Below, one piece after another: positions 1 through 8,699 of a stretch of DNA of 34,900 nucleotides. Source of the DNA: Caryophanales bacterium (GTDB lineage Bacteria > Bacillota_I > Bacilli_A > Izemoplasmatales > UBA1188); the NCBI GenBank assembly GCA_016287865.1, contig JAEEXP010000012.1, forward strand, positions 1 to 34,900, written 5' to 3'. Each line of letters begins with the position of its first letter. The first letter of the stretch is position 1. The notes beneath the pieces were generated by a model. It saw only the letters and a list, made by a program, of their open reading frames with translations, did not search any database and had not been told where the DNA came from. The translations under genes and the position numbers were made by a program.

Positions 1-1
1 A

Positions 2-1357
2 GTATACTATAGAGGCGAAGAAGTATATTGTGGTGAAAAACCTGAAGGAGAAGGTTGGGTTCAAGATGAAGATGTACTAGATACTTGGTTTAGCTCAGCT
101 TTATGGCCATTTAGTACACTAGATTGGTACAACAATGCACCTCTTTTCCAAAATAGATTCCCTACTGATACATTAGTAACTGGTTATGACATCATTTTCT
201 TCTGGGTATCTAGAATGATCTTTGATTCAATTAAGTTTACTGGTAAAGACCCATTCAATAACGTAGTTATTCATGGTTTAATTAGAGACTCTCAAGGCCG
301 TAAGATGTCTAAATCTTTAGGTAATGGTATTGATCCTATTAAAGAAATTGAAAAATATGGCGCAGATACACTCCGTTACTTCTTAACTACAACTGGTACA
401 CTTGGCCAAGATTTAAACTATGATGATGAAAAGGTTAAGGCTTCTTGGAACTACCTAAATAAAATTTGGAATGTCGCAAGATATGTATTAGGTATCACAG
501 AAGGCCTAGATTTTAGTGATTTAACTGTTAAAGAAGAAGAACTTAATATTCTTGATAAGTGGTTAGTTACTAAATTAAACACATTAATCGAAAAGACTGA
601 TGAAGCATATGAGAAATTTGACTTCAATTTAGCCGCAAAACTCATTTATGATTTCTTGTATGATGACTTCGCAAGTATTTACCTTGAATTATCAAAGATA
701 AATCAAGAAAGAATTCAAACTAAGAAATTACTCGTAAGAAGTTTAGTAACTATACTTAAGTTACTCGCACCTATTACTCCATTTATCACAGACTATCTAT
801 ATCTTAAGATGTATCCAAATGAGAAATCTATTCACGTGAGTAGCTGGCCAGTAAGTGATAATCTTAAGTTCAATAAAGAACTTGAAGAAATGGAAATCAT
901 TATTGATGCGATTAAAAAGGTTAGAACTGTAAGAAATGATTATGGAGTATCTTTATCTAAACCAATTGAGCTTGAAATTTTGGCTCTAGACGAAGATTCT
1001 TATAAATCCCTCACAGAATCTAAGGAATATCTAATAAAGTTCTTAAATCCAAATCCTTTACGTATAGTGAAGAAAGAATCAGGTCTTTCTAACGCATTAA
1101 CTATCGTTTCACCTAGATATAAGCTAATTATTCCTATGAATGAACTAGTTAATAAGGAAGAATTACTTAAGACACTAGAAGAAGCATATAAAAAGAACGA
1201 AGCTGAAATAGCTCGTTCTAATGGAATACTTTCTAATCCTAATTTCCTCGCTAAAGCTCCTGAGGCTAAGGTTAACGATGAAAAGAAGAAATTAGAAGGA
1301 TATTTAAAAACTAAGAAAGAATTAGAAGAAGAAATCGAAAAGACAAAATGTTTATAA
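2..1357 (+). CDS. valS: Valyl-tRNA synthetase, 3' part (5' end outside window)
   Basis: Charges tRNA-Val in the cytoplasm. The reading frame is open from base 2, so the first in-frame ATG at 215 is internal and the real start lies left of the window. The visible part begins in the class I catalytic core (DVLDTWFSSALWP, then a GYDIIFFW block) and contains the KMSKS ATP-binding signature at bases 302-316, within the context GRKMSKSLGNGIDP. The helical anticodon-binding domain follows. The last 65 or so residues are a Lys/Glu-rich helical arm typical of the ValRS C-terminal coiled coil. The choice of Val over Ile or Leu rests on the DTWFSSALWPFS block and this coiled-coil arm. The gene ends in a 10-bp overlap with folC, so the two are likely cotranscribed, an order common in Firmicutes. 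Confidence 0.97.
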   Translation, partial: VYYRGEEVYCGEKPEGEGWVQDEDVLDTWFSSALWPFSTLDWYNNAPLFQNRFPTDTLVTGYDIIFFWVSRMIFDSIKFTGKDPFNNVVIHGLIRDSQGRKMSKSLGNGIDPIKEIEKYGADTLRYFLTTTGTLGQDLNYDDEKVKASWNYLNKIWNVARYVLGITEGLDFSDLTVKEEELNILDKWLVTKLNTLIEKTDEAYEKFDFNLAAKLIYDFLYDDFASIYLELSKINQERIQTKKLLVRSLVTILKLLAPITPFITDYLYLKMYPNEKSIHVSSWPVSDNLKFNKELEEMEIIIDAIKKVRTVRNDYGVSLSKPIELEILALDEDSYKSLTESKEYLIKFLNPNPLRIVKKESGLSNALTIVSPRYKLIIPMNELVNKEELLKTLEEAYKKNEAEIARSNGILSNPNFLAKAPEAKVNDEKKKLEGYLKTKKELEEEIEKTKCL

Positions 1358-2607
1358 AATTAGATGATGCCTTAAATTGGCTTTACACCCGCAAAAGATT
1401 TGATAGACGAACCGATCTATCAATTATAGAAGATGCCTTAAAACTTCTCGGTAACCCTGAGAAGTCTTTTAAGGCTATTCATATTGCGGGAACCAATGGC
1501 AAAGGAAGTACTTCTAAATATTTATATAATATATTAAAGAATAATAACTATAAGGTCGGACTTTTCACTTCACCTCACGTTCTTAAGTTTAATGAGCGTA
1601 TTATCTTTGATGGTGAAATGATAAATGATGATGATTTACTCGAATTAATTAACTATATTTATGACTTCAATGAAGCATTCATGAAGAGTCATGAAACTCT
1701 TACTTTCTTTGAACTCACAACTATTATGGCATTCCTATACTATTCAAGAAAGAAAGCTGATATAGCCGTTATTGAATGTGGACTTGGAGGAAGACTTGAT
1801 GCGACTAATGTGATCAAACCTTTAGTTTCTATCATCACATCAATCTCTAAAGACCATATGGAAGTCTTAGGCAATAGTTATAAGAAGATTTTAAAGGAGA
1901 AACTAGGTATCGTTAAGATTGGAGTACCTCTAGTTACTCCAGTAGATAGAGAAGAACTTATGGATATAATCAAAGATTATACTTATAACCATAATTCTGA
2001 ACTACATCTAGTTAGAAACGTTAGATCAATTAAACTTAAAGATAATGGAACATCATTCACTTATAAAGGTGAATCATATGATTTATCTTTAATAGGCATG
2101 TATCAACCTTATAATGCCGCATCTGCGATAGAGGCTATCGATATTTTAAATGAGAAATATCACTATAATATTTCTACTGAATCAGTTAAAAAGGCATTAA
2201 AAGAGACAGTAATACCTGGAAGATTTGAAGTATTAGATAATGGAAATATTATCCTTGATGGTGGCCATAATGAAGACGCACTTAATAAATGTCTTCAAAC
2301 TTTAAGTAGGTATTCTCACAAAAACATCATATCTATTTTTGGTTGTATGAAAGATAAAGACTACCATACAATGGTAAAAATTCTCGATAAATTCACAACT
2401 TTACAAATTTTTACTAAAGTAAATTATCCAAGAGCACTTGACCCTAAAGAGTTATTAAGCATTTCTCTTAACAATAATAAATTTACATGTGAAAATATAG
2501 AAGAAGCTATAAAATTCGCAAAGAAAAAGAGAACTAAGAATGATATTATAATCATTCATGGCTCTTTATATCTTGTGAGTGAGGCAAGAGAATTGTTAGT
2601 GAGGTAA
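1348..2607 (+). CDS. folC: Folylpolyglutamate synthase / dihydrofolate synthase
   Basis: Mur-ligase-family ATP-dependent enzyme that adds glutamates to folates, and in many bacteria also makes dihydrofolate from dihydropteroate. At 419 residues the length is normal. The P-loop GTNGKGST sits at residues 48-55 and is followed by the FTSPHV block. The family's central motif ECGLGGRLDATNV and the SISKDHMEVLG block are intact, and the C-terminal ligase domain has the ILDGGHNEDA motif. The start lies inside the end of valS, which implies translational coupling. It links functionally to folA and thyA at 25.5-26.8 kb. Whether it is bifunctional cannot be decided from sequence alone. Confidence 0.95.
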   Translation: MFIKLDDALNWLYTRKRFDRRTDLSIIEDALKLLGNPEKSFKAIHIAGTNGKGSTSKYLYNILKNNNYKVGLFTSPHVLKFNERIIFDGEMINDDDLLELINYIYDFNEAFMKSHETLTFFELTTIMAFLYYSRKKADIAVIECGLGGRLDATNVIKPLVSIITSISKDHMEVLGNSYKKILKEKLGIVKIGVPLVTPVDREELMDIIKDYTYNHNSELHLVRNVRSIKLKDNGTSFTYKGESYDLSLIGMYQPYNAASAIEAIDILNEKYHYNISTESVKKALKETVIPGRFEVLDNGNIILDGGHNEDALNKCLQTLSRYSHKNIISIFGCMKDKDYHTMVKILDKFTTLQIFTKVNYPRALDPKELLSISLNNNKFTCENIEEAIKFAKKKRTKNDIIIIHGSLYLVSEARELLVR

Positions 2608-2611
2608 TGTT

Positions 2612-5377
2612 ATGCTTGAACTTAAGAATATAACAAAAGATTATGTATCAGGCGATTTAGTAGTTCACGCCTTAAAAGGAATATCATTAAACCTAAGAGA
2701 CTCAGAATTCGTCTCTATTTTAGGTCCGTCTGGTTGTGGTAAAACCACTACACTTAATATTATTGGTGGTCTTGATAGATATACAGATGGAGATATGCTT
2801 ATTGAAGGCGTATCAACTAAAGAGTTTAAAGATCACAATTGGGACCAATATAGAAACCATAAAGTAGGTTTCGTTTTCCAATCATATAACCTCATTCCTC
2901 ACCAAACAGTATTATCAAACGTCATGCTTGCCTTAACTATTGGTGGAGTTGATAAAAAGAAAAGAGAAGAACTCGCAAAAGAAGCCTTAATTAAAGTTGG
3001 ACTAGAAGAAGAAATAAATAAGTTTCCTAAACAACTATCTGGTGGACAGATGCAAAGAGTTGCTATCGCAAGAGCTTTAGTTAATAAACCTCAAGTTTTA
3101 CTTGCGGATGAACCTACAGGTGCTCTAGACTCTAAAACATCTATTCAAGTATTAGAGCTATTAAAAGAGCTCTCAAACGATTGTTTAGTCGTAATGGTAA
3201 CACATAACGAAGAACTCGCAAAAACGTATTCTACGAGAATTATTAGCCTAAAAGACGGTGAAATGGTAGGTGATACTAACCCATATAACCCTACCCAAGA
3301 TGAAATTGAGGCATCTAAGGCTAAAGAAGAAGAAAACAATAAACAATTCCTTGATAAGAAAGGTAAACTTAAAAAGGTTAAAATGCCTTTCTTCACTGCA
3401 CTTAAACTTTCACTATCTAACTTAAAAAGTAAGATAGGTCGTACAATTCTCACATGTTTCGCGGGATCTATCGGTATTATTGGTATCGCATTAATCCTAT
3501 CTGTCTCTAATGGTTTTAATAAATTTGTTAAACAAACTGAGACATCAACTTTGTCTCAATATCCAGTAGAATTATCTACTCAATCTCTTGATATGACATC
3601 TCTATTTCTCTCATTTATGAGTCAAAATAGAAGAAAAACATCTCAAGACATTAAAAATAGAAATGATTTTATTACTCCAAACTATGTCATGATTCAACTT
3701 CTTGAATCTGTGGCTAATTCATCTAGAACTAATGATTTAAGACAATTTAAAGAATATCTAGATGCACATTATGATGAAATAAAACCATATGTAAATTATA
3801 TTCAATATAATTACGGAACTAAATTAAGAGCTTATGACTCTAAGAGAATTGATTCAAACGGTAATTTTGTGGTTAGACAACTAGAACCATTTACTCTTCC
3901 AGCATCAGACCCATCAGATCCATACTATGTTTACACTAAATCATTTGGTAAAGATACTATGGAATCATATATGAGAAATCTTGGAGTATGGGATGAAGTA
4001 TATGGTGATGATAATGGCCTTGTCTCAGATACAATCAAAAAACAATATGATTTAGTGGCTGGAAGCTGGCCTAGTGAATATAATGAAGTACTAGTAGTAC
4101 TTGATGAAGTAAATCAATTATCAGACTTCGTATTATACGCAATCGGTCTTGCGGATGATGAAAATGGAGTAGATGTGGGTGATCAATACGTTTTAGATAT
4201 GTTTGATTACGTAAACGGTAAAACATATGTAGATGAAAATGGTGTAACACAAAAGTGTCCTAACCCTAAAGATAACCCTAAATATCAAGAATTATTTAAG
4301 TGGTCATACGAACAAATCTTAGATAAAGTTGGATTCTATATTTTACCTGATTCTCAAGCTTATGCATATGACTCTAAAGCTACAACTGATGATGGTAAAG
4401 AATTCAATACTTATACAAACATCAGATATAATGACAATAAATTAGCTGAATTATTTAATAGTGATGAAGCAATTAAGATTAAAGTATCAGGTGTAATTAG
4501 ACCTAATGAGAAGAGCGATGCTCACTCAATCAATGGTTCTATAGCTTATACAAGTGCTCTATTAAATCAAATCATGGCTATTAATAATAGTAGCCAACTA
4601 ATTAAAGATCAAATCGCAAATCCTGAATATACAGTCACAGATATCTACTATTCAACATTTAAAGTAGGTTCTGCGGGCGAAAAATTCTCAGATATTAAAG
4701 AATATGCGAAGAATATGCTTGGTCTTGATGACCAAATCATAGATGCATATTTCGGTGAAGAATATCTATATAATGAGAACCTTAAATCATTCGGATATGT
4801 TGATGAAACTAATCCTAGATCTATTAGGATTTATCCTAAATCATTCGAAGATAAGGATAAAATAGATGAGTTTATTGAAAACTATAATGCTACAAAAGAA
4901 AGCGATGATGATAAGATTGCATATACTGACTATGTAAAAACATTAATGGGAAGTGTAACAACTATCGTTAACGCAATTACCTATGTCTTAATCGCATTCG
5001 TGTCAATTTCACTTATTGTATCAAGTATTATGATTGCGATAATCACTTATATCTCAGTACTTGAAAGAACAAAAGAAATAGGAATTTTGAGAGCTATGGG
5101 TGCATCAAAAGTCGATGTTTCAAATATCTTCAATGCCGAAACATTCATTACTGGCCTCATAAGTGGTATCTTAGGTGTTGTAATCACATTAATCTTAAAT
5201 ATTCCAATTAGTTTGATTATCAAACACTTATCAGATATCAGTAATATTGCAACATTACCACCTTTGGGTGGAGTAGCACTCGTTGCGGTATCGTTCTTCC
5301 TCTCAGTTATTTCAGGTCTTATCCCATCAACATTCGCATCTAAATGTGATCCAGTTGTGGCATTAAGAAGTGAATAA
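2612..5377 (+). CDS. MacB-like ABC transporter, ATPase fused to FtsX-type permease
   Basis: Single-chain exporter or mechanotransmission ABC protein of 921 residues. Residues 1-230 form the ATPase: Walker A GPSGCGKTT (38-46), Q-loop FVFQSYNL, signature LSGGQMQR, Walker B VLLADEPTGALD and the H-loop VTHN. A charged linker follows, then a first membrane helix at about 275-300. A large extracytoplasmic region of about 480 residues comes next, followed by three C-terminal helices starting near residue 783. The block ERTKEIGILRAMGAS is the hallmark of FtsX/MacB permeases. The substrate is unknown; members act on peptides, lipoproteins or antibiotics. It starts 4 bp after folC behind a GTGAGG ribosome site, and an intrinsic terminator follows it. 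In Gram-positives such proteins often work as dimers without an outer membrane partner. Confidence 0.93.
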   Translation: MLELKNITKDYVSGDLVVHALKGISLNLRDSEFVSILGPSGCGKTTTLNIIGGLDRYTDGDMLIEGVSTKEFKDHNWDQYRNHKVGFVFQSYNLIPHQTVLSNVMLALTIGGVDKKKREELAKEALIKVGLEEEINKFPKQLSGGQMQRVAIARALVNKPQVLLADEPTGALDSKTSIQVLELLKELSNDCLVVMVTHNEELAKTYSTRIISLKDGEMVGDTNPYNPTQDEIEASKAKEEENNKQFLDKKGKLKKVKMPFFTALKLSLSNLKSKIGRTILTCFAGSIGIIGIALILSVSNGFNKFVKQTETSTLSQYPVELSTQSLDMTSLFLSFMSQNRRKTSQDIKNRNDFITPNYVMIQLLESVANSSRTNDLRQFKEYLDAHYDEIKPYVNYIQYNYGTKLRAYDSKRIDSNGNFVVRQLEPFTLPASDPSDPYYVYTKSFGKDTMESYMRNLGVWDEVYGDDNGLVSDTIKKQYDLVAGSWPSEYNEVLVVLDEVNQLSDFVLYAIGLADDENGVDVGDQYVLDMFDYVNGKTYVDENGVTQKCPNPKDNPKYQELFKWSYEQILDKVGFYILPDSQAYAYDSKATTDDGKEFNTYTNIRYNDNKLAELFNSDEAIKIKVSGVIRPNEKSDAHSINGSIAYTSALLNQIMAINNSSQLIKDQIANPEYTVTDIYYSTFKVGSAGEKFSDIKEYAKNMLGLDDQIIDAYFGEEYLYNENLKSFGYVDETNPRSIRIYPKSFEDKDKIDEFIENYNATKESDDDKIAYTDYVKTLMGSVTTIVNAITYVLIAFVSISLIVSSIMIAIITYISVLERTKEIGILRAMGASKVDVSNIFNAETFITGLISGILGVVITLILNIPISLIIKHLSDISNIATLPPLGGVALVAVSFFLSVISGLIPSTFASKCDPVVALRSE

Positions 5378-5396
5378 CAATGATTGACTAAAATAT

Positions 5397-5435
5397 AACC
5401 CTCCGTGAGTATCATTTAAACGGAGGGTTTTTATT
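5397..5435 (+). terminator. Intrinsic terminator hairpin whose 3' arm is the radC ribosome site
   Basis: A perfect 7-bp GC-rich stem, CCCTCCG (5399-5405) with CGGAGGG (5421-5427), is closed by a 15-nt loop and followed by TTTTT. It should end transcription of the valS-folC-ABC unit. The 3' arm contains GGAGGG exactly 8 nt before the radC ATG at 5436, so the same bases are the Shine-Dalgarno of radC. Confidence 0.85.
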
Positions 5436-6098
5436 ATGAAAGATGTTTTACCTAGAGAGAAACTTCTCAAATACGGAAGAAGTAGTTTGACCGATGATGA
5501 AGTGTTATCTTTATTAATTGGTTCAGGAACCAAAGATATAAATGTATTTGATTTGTCAAAAATGATTATGGATGAACTCATGACTTTTTCTAATCTAGAA
5601 GATTTAAATGTTACTGATTTAATGCATTTTAAGGGCGTTGGATTATCTAAAGCCTCCACCATAATATCCGCTTTAGAGCTTTATAAAAGGCTTAGAAAGA
5701 ATAAGATTAATAAAACAAAATTGCTTAATCCTAAAGACATAATTAGATATGTTTACGGAGATTATTTAAATGTTAATTATGAACTTTTGACTTGCATTTA
5801 TCTTGATAAAGAAAGACAAATTTTATCTAAATACTCAGTAAAAAGCTCATCTAACTTAATGGTTGAGATGAATTTAAATGAATTATTAAGAAGAGCATTG
5901 ATTGTGAAAGCTCATATGGTAATACTCATTCATAATCATCCATCAGGAAACGTTACTCCATCTGAGTCTGATCTTTATAATACAAATGAGTTCGGAAGAA
6001 AACTTGCAGAATTTAAAATAGAACTAATTGATCACTATGTGATATATGAAAAAACCTATTATTCTATCAGATTCAAAATGAAAGGAAAGATTAAATAA
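5436..6098 (+). CDS. radC: RadC-family JAMM/MPN+ domain protein
   Basis: RadC (UPF0758) family protein; the molecular role is still debated (DNA repair or replication-associated, with no proven substrate). The 220-residue length is normal. The N-terminal helix-hairpin-helix-like part carries the family opening PREKLLKYG and a FKGVGLSKA motif. The C-terminal JAMM metalloprotease motif is intact: H166, H168, S176 and D179 within HNHPSGNVTPSESD. The start is fixed by GGAGGG 8 nt upstream, which lies inside the terminator hairpin of the preceding unit. A separate radC promoter is not obvious, so expression probably depends on read-through or on RNA structure opening. Confidence 0.93.
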   Translation: MKDVLPREKLLKYGRSSLTDDEVLSLLIGSGTKDINVFDLSKMIMDELMTFSNLEDLNVTDLMHFKGVGLSKASTIISALELYKRLRKNKINKTKLLNPKDIIRYVYGDYLNVNYELLTCIYLDKERQILSKYSVKSSSNLMVEMNLNELLRRALIVKAHMVILIHNHPSGNVTPSESDLYNTNEFGRKLAEFKIELIDHYVIYEKTYYSIRFKMKGKIK

Positions 6099-6142
6099 TG
6101 TCAAATATGACTCTTAAGATTGACTTTATTTTTCTTTTAAAA

Positions 6143-6162
6143 ATAAGGAAGGACGTCCTTAT
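6143..6162 (+). terminator. Weak hairpin after radC
   Basis: Inverted repeat ATAAGGA (6143-6149) and TCCTTAT (6156-6162) with a 6-nt loop, 45 bp after the radC stop. The T-tract does not follow directly, so terminator function is only possible. The core is also a 12-bp palindrome, AAGGACGTCCTT at 6149-6160. Confidence 0.35.
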
Positions 6163-6185
6163 AATTAAAAATTTAAAAATTTTTG

Positions 6186-6214
6186 TTGATTTATCGCTTG
6201 AGTTAAAGTAAAAT
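6186..6214 (+). promoter_or_regulatory. SigA-type promoter of rplU-rpmA
   Basis: TTGATT (6186-6191) and TAAAAT (6209-6214) are separated by an ideal 17 bp. The predicted start near 6221 leaves a leader of about 88 nt before rplU. Confidence 0.75.
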
Positions 6215-6220
6215 ACTAAA

Positions 6221-6308
6221 GGCGCACAAACCACACTAAAGAGGTTAGAAATCCAGAAATGGTACCTTAAGGGTGAGTCGACTTGAAAAGATATAGGAGG
6301 AATTAAAC
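6221..6308 (+). promoter_or_regulatory. Candidate ribosomal protein L21 leader
   Basis: An 88-nt leader between the promoter and rplU. It contains short self-complementary elements (CCTTAAGG at 6265-6272 and AGTCGACT at 6276-6283) and ends in AGGAGG at 6295-6300. Firmicutes rplU genes commonly carry a structured L21 leader thought to mediate feedback by L21. Position and length fit, but I cannot verify the Rfam consensus fold by eye. Confidence 0.5.
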
Positions 6309-6704
6309 ATGTACGCAGTTATCGAAACCGGTGGCAAACAAGTTAAAGTTGAAGCTGGACAAGCAATCTATGTTGAAAAACTAGATGTTGAAGCAGGTAA
6401 GAAGTTTGTATTCGACAAAGTCTTACTAGTAGAAGATGGTGAACTCCATCTTGGTACACCTTACATTGAAGGTGCAACTGTAGAAGCTAAAGTTGAAAAA
6501 CAAGGAAGAGGCAAAAAGATCATTGTTTTCAAGTATAAAGCTAAGAAACAGTACAAGCATAAACAAGGTCATAGACAAGCTTATACAAAGTTAGTTGTAG
6601 AAGCTATCAATCTTGAACCTAAGAAAAAGGCTGCTCCAAAGAAAGCCACTACTAAAAAAGTAGCTGAAGAAAAAGTTGAAGCAGTAGAAGCTAAGGAGGA
6701 ATAG
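6309..6704 (+). CDS. rplU: 50S ribosomal protein L21
   Basis: Component of the large ribosomal subunit that binds 23S rRNA. The first 105 residues match L21 throughout: [15 protein letters not shown] at the start, and the basic signature around [16 protein letters not shown] with TKLVVEAI. The family is normally about 103 residues. Here a low-complexity tail of about 25 residues rich in Lys, Ala and Glu follows, a kind of extension seen in several low-GC lineages. It starts 8 nt after a strong AGGAGG. rpmA follows after only 4 bp, without the small Prp protease gene usually placed between rplU and rpmA in Firmicutes. Confidence 0.98.
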   Translation: MYAVIETGGKQVKVEAGQAIYVEKLDVEAGKKFVFDKVLLVEDGELHLGTPYIEGATVEAKVEKQGRGKKIIVFKYKAKKQYKHKQGHRQAYTKLVVEAINLEPKKKAAPKKATTKKVAEEKVEAVEAKEE

Positions 6705-6708
6705 TTTT

Positions 6709-6993
6709 ATGTTAAGATTTATCTTTATTTCTCTCGCATCTCACAAGGGTGTTGGTTCAACTAAAAACGGTAGAGACTCTGCTGGTAGAAGACTCGGTGC
6801 TAAACTTGGTGATGGACAATATTGTACAGCTGGTTCTATTATTTATAGACAAAGAGGTACTAAAGTTTATCCTGGTAAGAACGTTGGCAAAGGCAAAGAT
6901 GATACATTATTTGCTGAAGTTGCTGGTGTTGTTAAATTCGAAAGACTCGGAAGAGACAAAAAACAAGTTTCAGTATATCCAGTTCAAGACTAA
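6709..6993 (+). CDS. rpmA: 50S ribosomal protein L27, with N-terminal extension
   Basis: L27 lies near the peptidyl transferase centre. Its body begins at [14 protein letters not shown] and continues with the conserved [10 protein letters not shown] and [11 protein letters not shown] blocks; the 94-residue length is normal. Like Firmicutes L27 it has an N-terminal extension of about 10 residues before the mature Ala-Ser junction, which in Staphylococcus and Bacillus is removed by the Prp protease. The extension reads [10 protein letters not shown] instead of the usual form ending in LQFFA, so the recognition motif is altered while its length and the A/S cut point are kept. Ribosome site AGGAGG lies upstream at the end of rplU. 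Confidence 0.97.
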   Translation: MLRFIFISLASHKGVGSTKNGRDSAGRRLGAKLGDGQYCTAGSIIYRQRGTKVYPGKNVGKGKDDTLFAEVAGVVKFERLGRDKKQVSVYPVQD

Positions 6994-6999
6994 TAAAAG

Positions 7000-7028
7000 T
7001 AAGACGGTTAATTCCGTCTTATTTTTTT
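7000..7028 (+). terminator. Intrinsic terminator of rplU-rpmA
   Basis: An 8-bp perfect stem, TAAGACGG (7000-7007) with CCGTCTTA (7014-7021), a 6-nt loop and seven T residues (7022-7028). Confidence 0.93.
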
Positions 7029-7073
7029 GTTTCAATTTATTTAATTACTTATATTAATTTTAATAAATTAATG

Positions 7074-7079
7074 TATAAT
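7074..7079 (+). promoter_or_regulatory. Probable -10 element for the M50-like/giant protein operon
   Basis: A consensus TATAAT with TG directly upstream lies 21 bp before the GTG start at 7100. No good -35 is visible in the very AT-rich sequence upstream, so only the -10 is called. Confidence 0.5.
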
Positions 7080-7099
7080 TAATTAAAGGGAGCACAGAA

Positions 7100-8236
7100 G
7101 TGGATAAAGATTTATATTCAAAAAAAGATCTAATTATTGTGAGAATTCTCACATTATTAGTATTTCTAGCTACATTTGCAGCTCTAACACTTCACATAAT
7201 ATTTAAGAAAGAATACTGGGATATTCTTCATTTTTCTTATTCAGCAATCATTTCATTTGTGCTTTCAATCTTACTACATGAATTAGGTCATTTAATCTTT
7301 GGTAAGATATCACACTATAAATATATTTCTTTCCAATTCTTATTCTTTAGACATACTAAAGTCGGAAAGAAATCTAGGATAAATGTAGAAAAATCAGTTA
7401 CTTTAGGTCAATGCTTAATGGGAACTGATGCAGAATCAAGAGATAAATTAAACTATAAGCTTTATTTAGCTGGTGGAGTGATTATGAACTCTATCCTCTT
7501 AGTATTAGCTCTTACAGGTTTAATTCTTATTTATGTTTTATTACATACACTAAGTCCATATCTCTTAGCTTTAGCCTTTATTAATGCATATTTAATCCCA
7601 GTAAATATCATTCCACTCAATAATCAAGGAATATATAATGATGGCTTAAATATCAAATTAATGAATAAATATGAAGGTGTTAAACACTTAATCATTAATA
7701 CACTTTGTCTTCAATATTTGATTAGTAACTTAGCTTCAATCAATGAAATCCCAGAAGAAGTATTAAATAATGATGGATTTGAAGTACCTCATTATATAAC
7801 TCATACATATGTGTTTGATTACTATAAAACCGTTAAAAGAATCGTAAATAATGAAGAAGATAAATTTGGTTTAATTAATGAAAGAAATAGAACTAAATAT
7901 GATCTTCCATATATCTATAGACTTCAAAACTATGAATTACTCTTATTTGAAAGATTAATCAATGATGAAGAATATATGTGGATTTATTCACTTAAAGAGA
8001 ATCAAAAATACTTTGAAAATGATAGTAGTTTCACAGTTAAACTATGTAATATCTTAAGAAGATACAAAGAAGATTCAATAGATTATCAAGGATTTACTGT
8101 TCGTCTTAGATTCTTGAAAGATGAATTATATGATGATGAAAATGAAATAATCAGCCAAGAATTAGGATATGCATTAATTAAACTCGCAGAAGACTATTCA
8201 GATAAAAGGGAGGAATTAAAGTTAAATGAAAATTAA
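7100..8236 (+). CDS. M50-like (site-2-protease-type) membrane metalloprotease
   Basis: Polytopic membrane protein with a zinc-protease signature. Helices lie at about residues 10-32 and 45-62; the HELGH motif (H60, E61, H64) is at the end of the second. Further helices at about 122-150 and 153-172 precede a second motif, N169-x-x-P172 ... D181-G, which matches the NxxPxxxxDG third-ligand motif of M50 enzymes. About 190 cytoplasmic-looking, charged residues follow, unlike any domain I recognise. An intact active site suggests intramembrane or juxtamembrane proteolysis; the substrate is unknown. The start is a GTG behind GGGAG. The end overlaps the next gene by 11 bp, so it is the first gene of a three-gene unit ending in the giant protein. 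Confidence 0.8.
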   Translation: MDKDLYSKKDLIIVRILTLLVFLATFAALTLHIIFKKEYWDILHFSYSAIISFVLSILLHELGHLIFGKISHYKYISFQFLFFRHTKVGKKSRINVEKSVTLGQCLMGTDAESRDKLNYKLYLAGGVIMNSILLVLALTGLILIYVLLHTLSPYLLALAFINAYLIPVNIIPLNNQGIYNDGLNIKLMNKYEGVKHLIINTLCLQYLISNLASINEIPEEVLNNDGFEVPHYITHTYVFDYYKTVKRIVNNEEDKFGLINERNRTKYDLPYIYRLQNYELLLFERLINDEEYMWIYSLKENQKYFENDSSFTVKLCNILRRYKEDSIDYQGFTVRLRFLKDELYDDENEIISQELGYALIKLAEDYSDKREELKLNEN

Positions 8237-8699
8237 TTTCACCCTAAATAAAGAAACACTAGAAAAATACTACAATTATGTTTTATTAAAAGAATTCTTA
8301 GTATTTATATTACCTCTTATAGTCTTGTTTACTACAGGAGGAATATTAGCTTATGTGTTCTTAAAGAAACTGTCTTATCTTCTTATACCTATCGTAGCTG
8401 AATTATTATTTATGTTATTAACCTATCTCATTAATAATTCGTCTAAGAGAGTAGCTTTAAAACAGTTAGAAAATTCATATTTTGAGTATTTATATGAATT
8501 AGACAATGAAACATTAAAAGTAATTGTGGGCTTCGAGACAATTGAATCAATAGCCCTAAATGAAATTATAATTAGATCTTTATTTAAGTTTTATTATTTT
8601 AAAACCAAGAATGGTAATTATTTAATGAATAAATCAAGCTTAGATAAAGAATATGTGAAAAACATTAACAGAAGGAGGTTACCATGGAGAGAGTCTTAA
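8226..8699 (+). CDS. Small membrane protein, possibly YcxB-like
   Basis: A 157-residue protein with two hydrophobic helices (about 22-46 and 49-69) after a short polar N-terminus, then a C-terminal domain of about 85 residues alternating charged and aliphatic stretches. The pattern of a helical hairpin plus a small beta-rich domain ending in a 'yl-x-K' strand (GNYLMNKSSLDK) recalls the YcxB-like family, but the match is by impression only. It overlaps the protease gene by 11 bp and the giant gene by 16 bp, so the three are almost certainly translated together. Ribosome site GGAGG lies upstream within the preceding gene. Confidence 0.75.
   Translation: MKINFTLNKETLEKYYNYVLLKEFLVFILPLIVLFTTGGILAYVFLKKLSYLLIPIVAELLFMLLTYLINNSSKRVALKQLENSYFEYLYELDNETLKVIVGFETIESIALNEIIIRSLFKFYYFKTKNGNYLMNKSSLDKEYVKNINRRRLPWRES

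Noticed and set aside
5047-5662. Long - strand open frames opposite the ABC permease end and radC
   Set aside because: They are antisense to conserved genes, have no family motifs and no ribosome sites; they follow from codon bias on the other strand.
6749-7057. 102-codon + frame overlapping rpmA
   Set aside because: Out of frame with the clear L27 sequence and running through its terminator.
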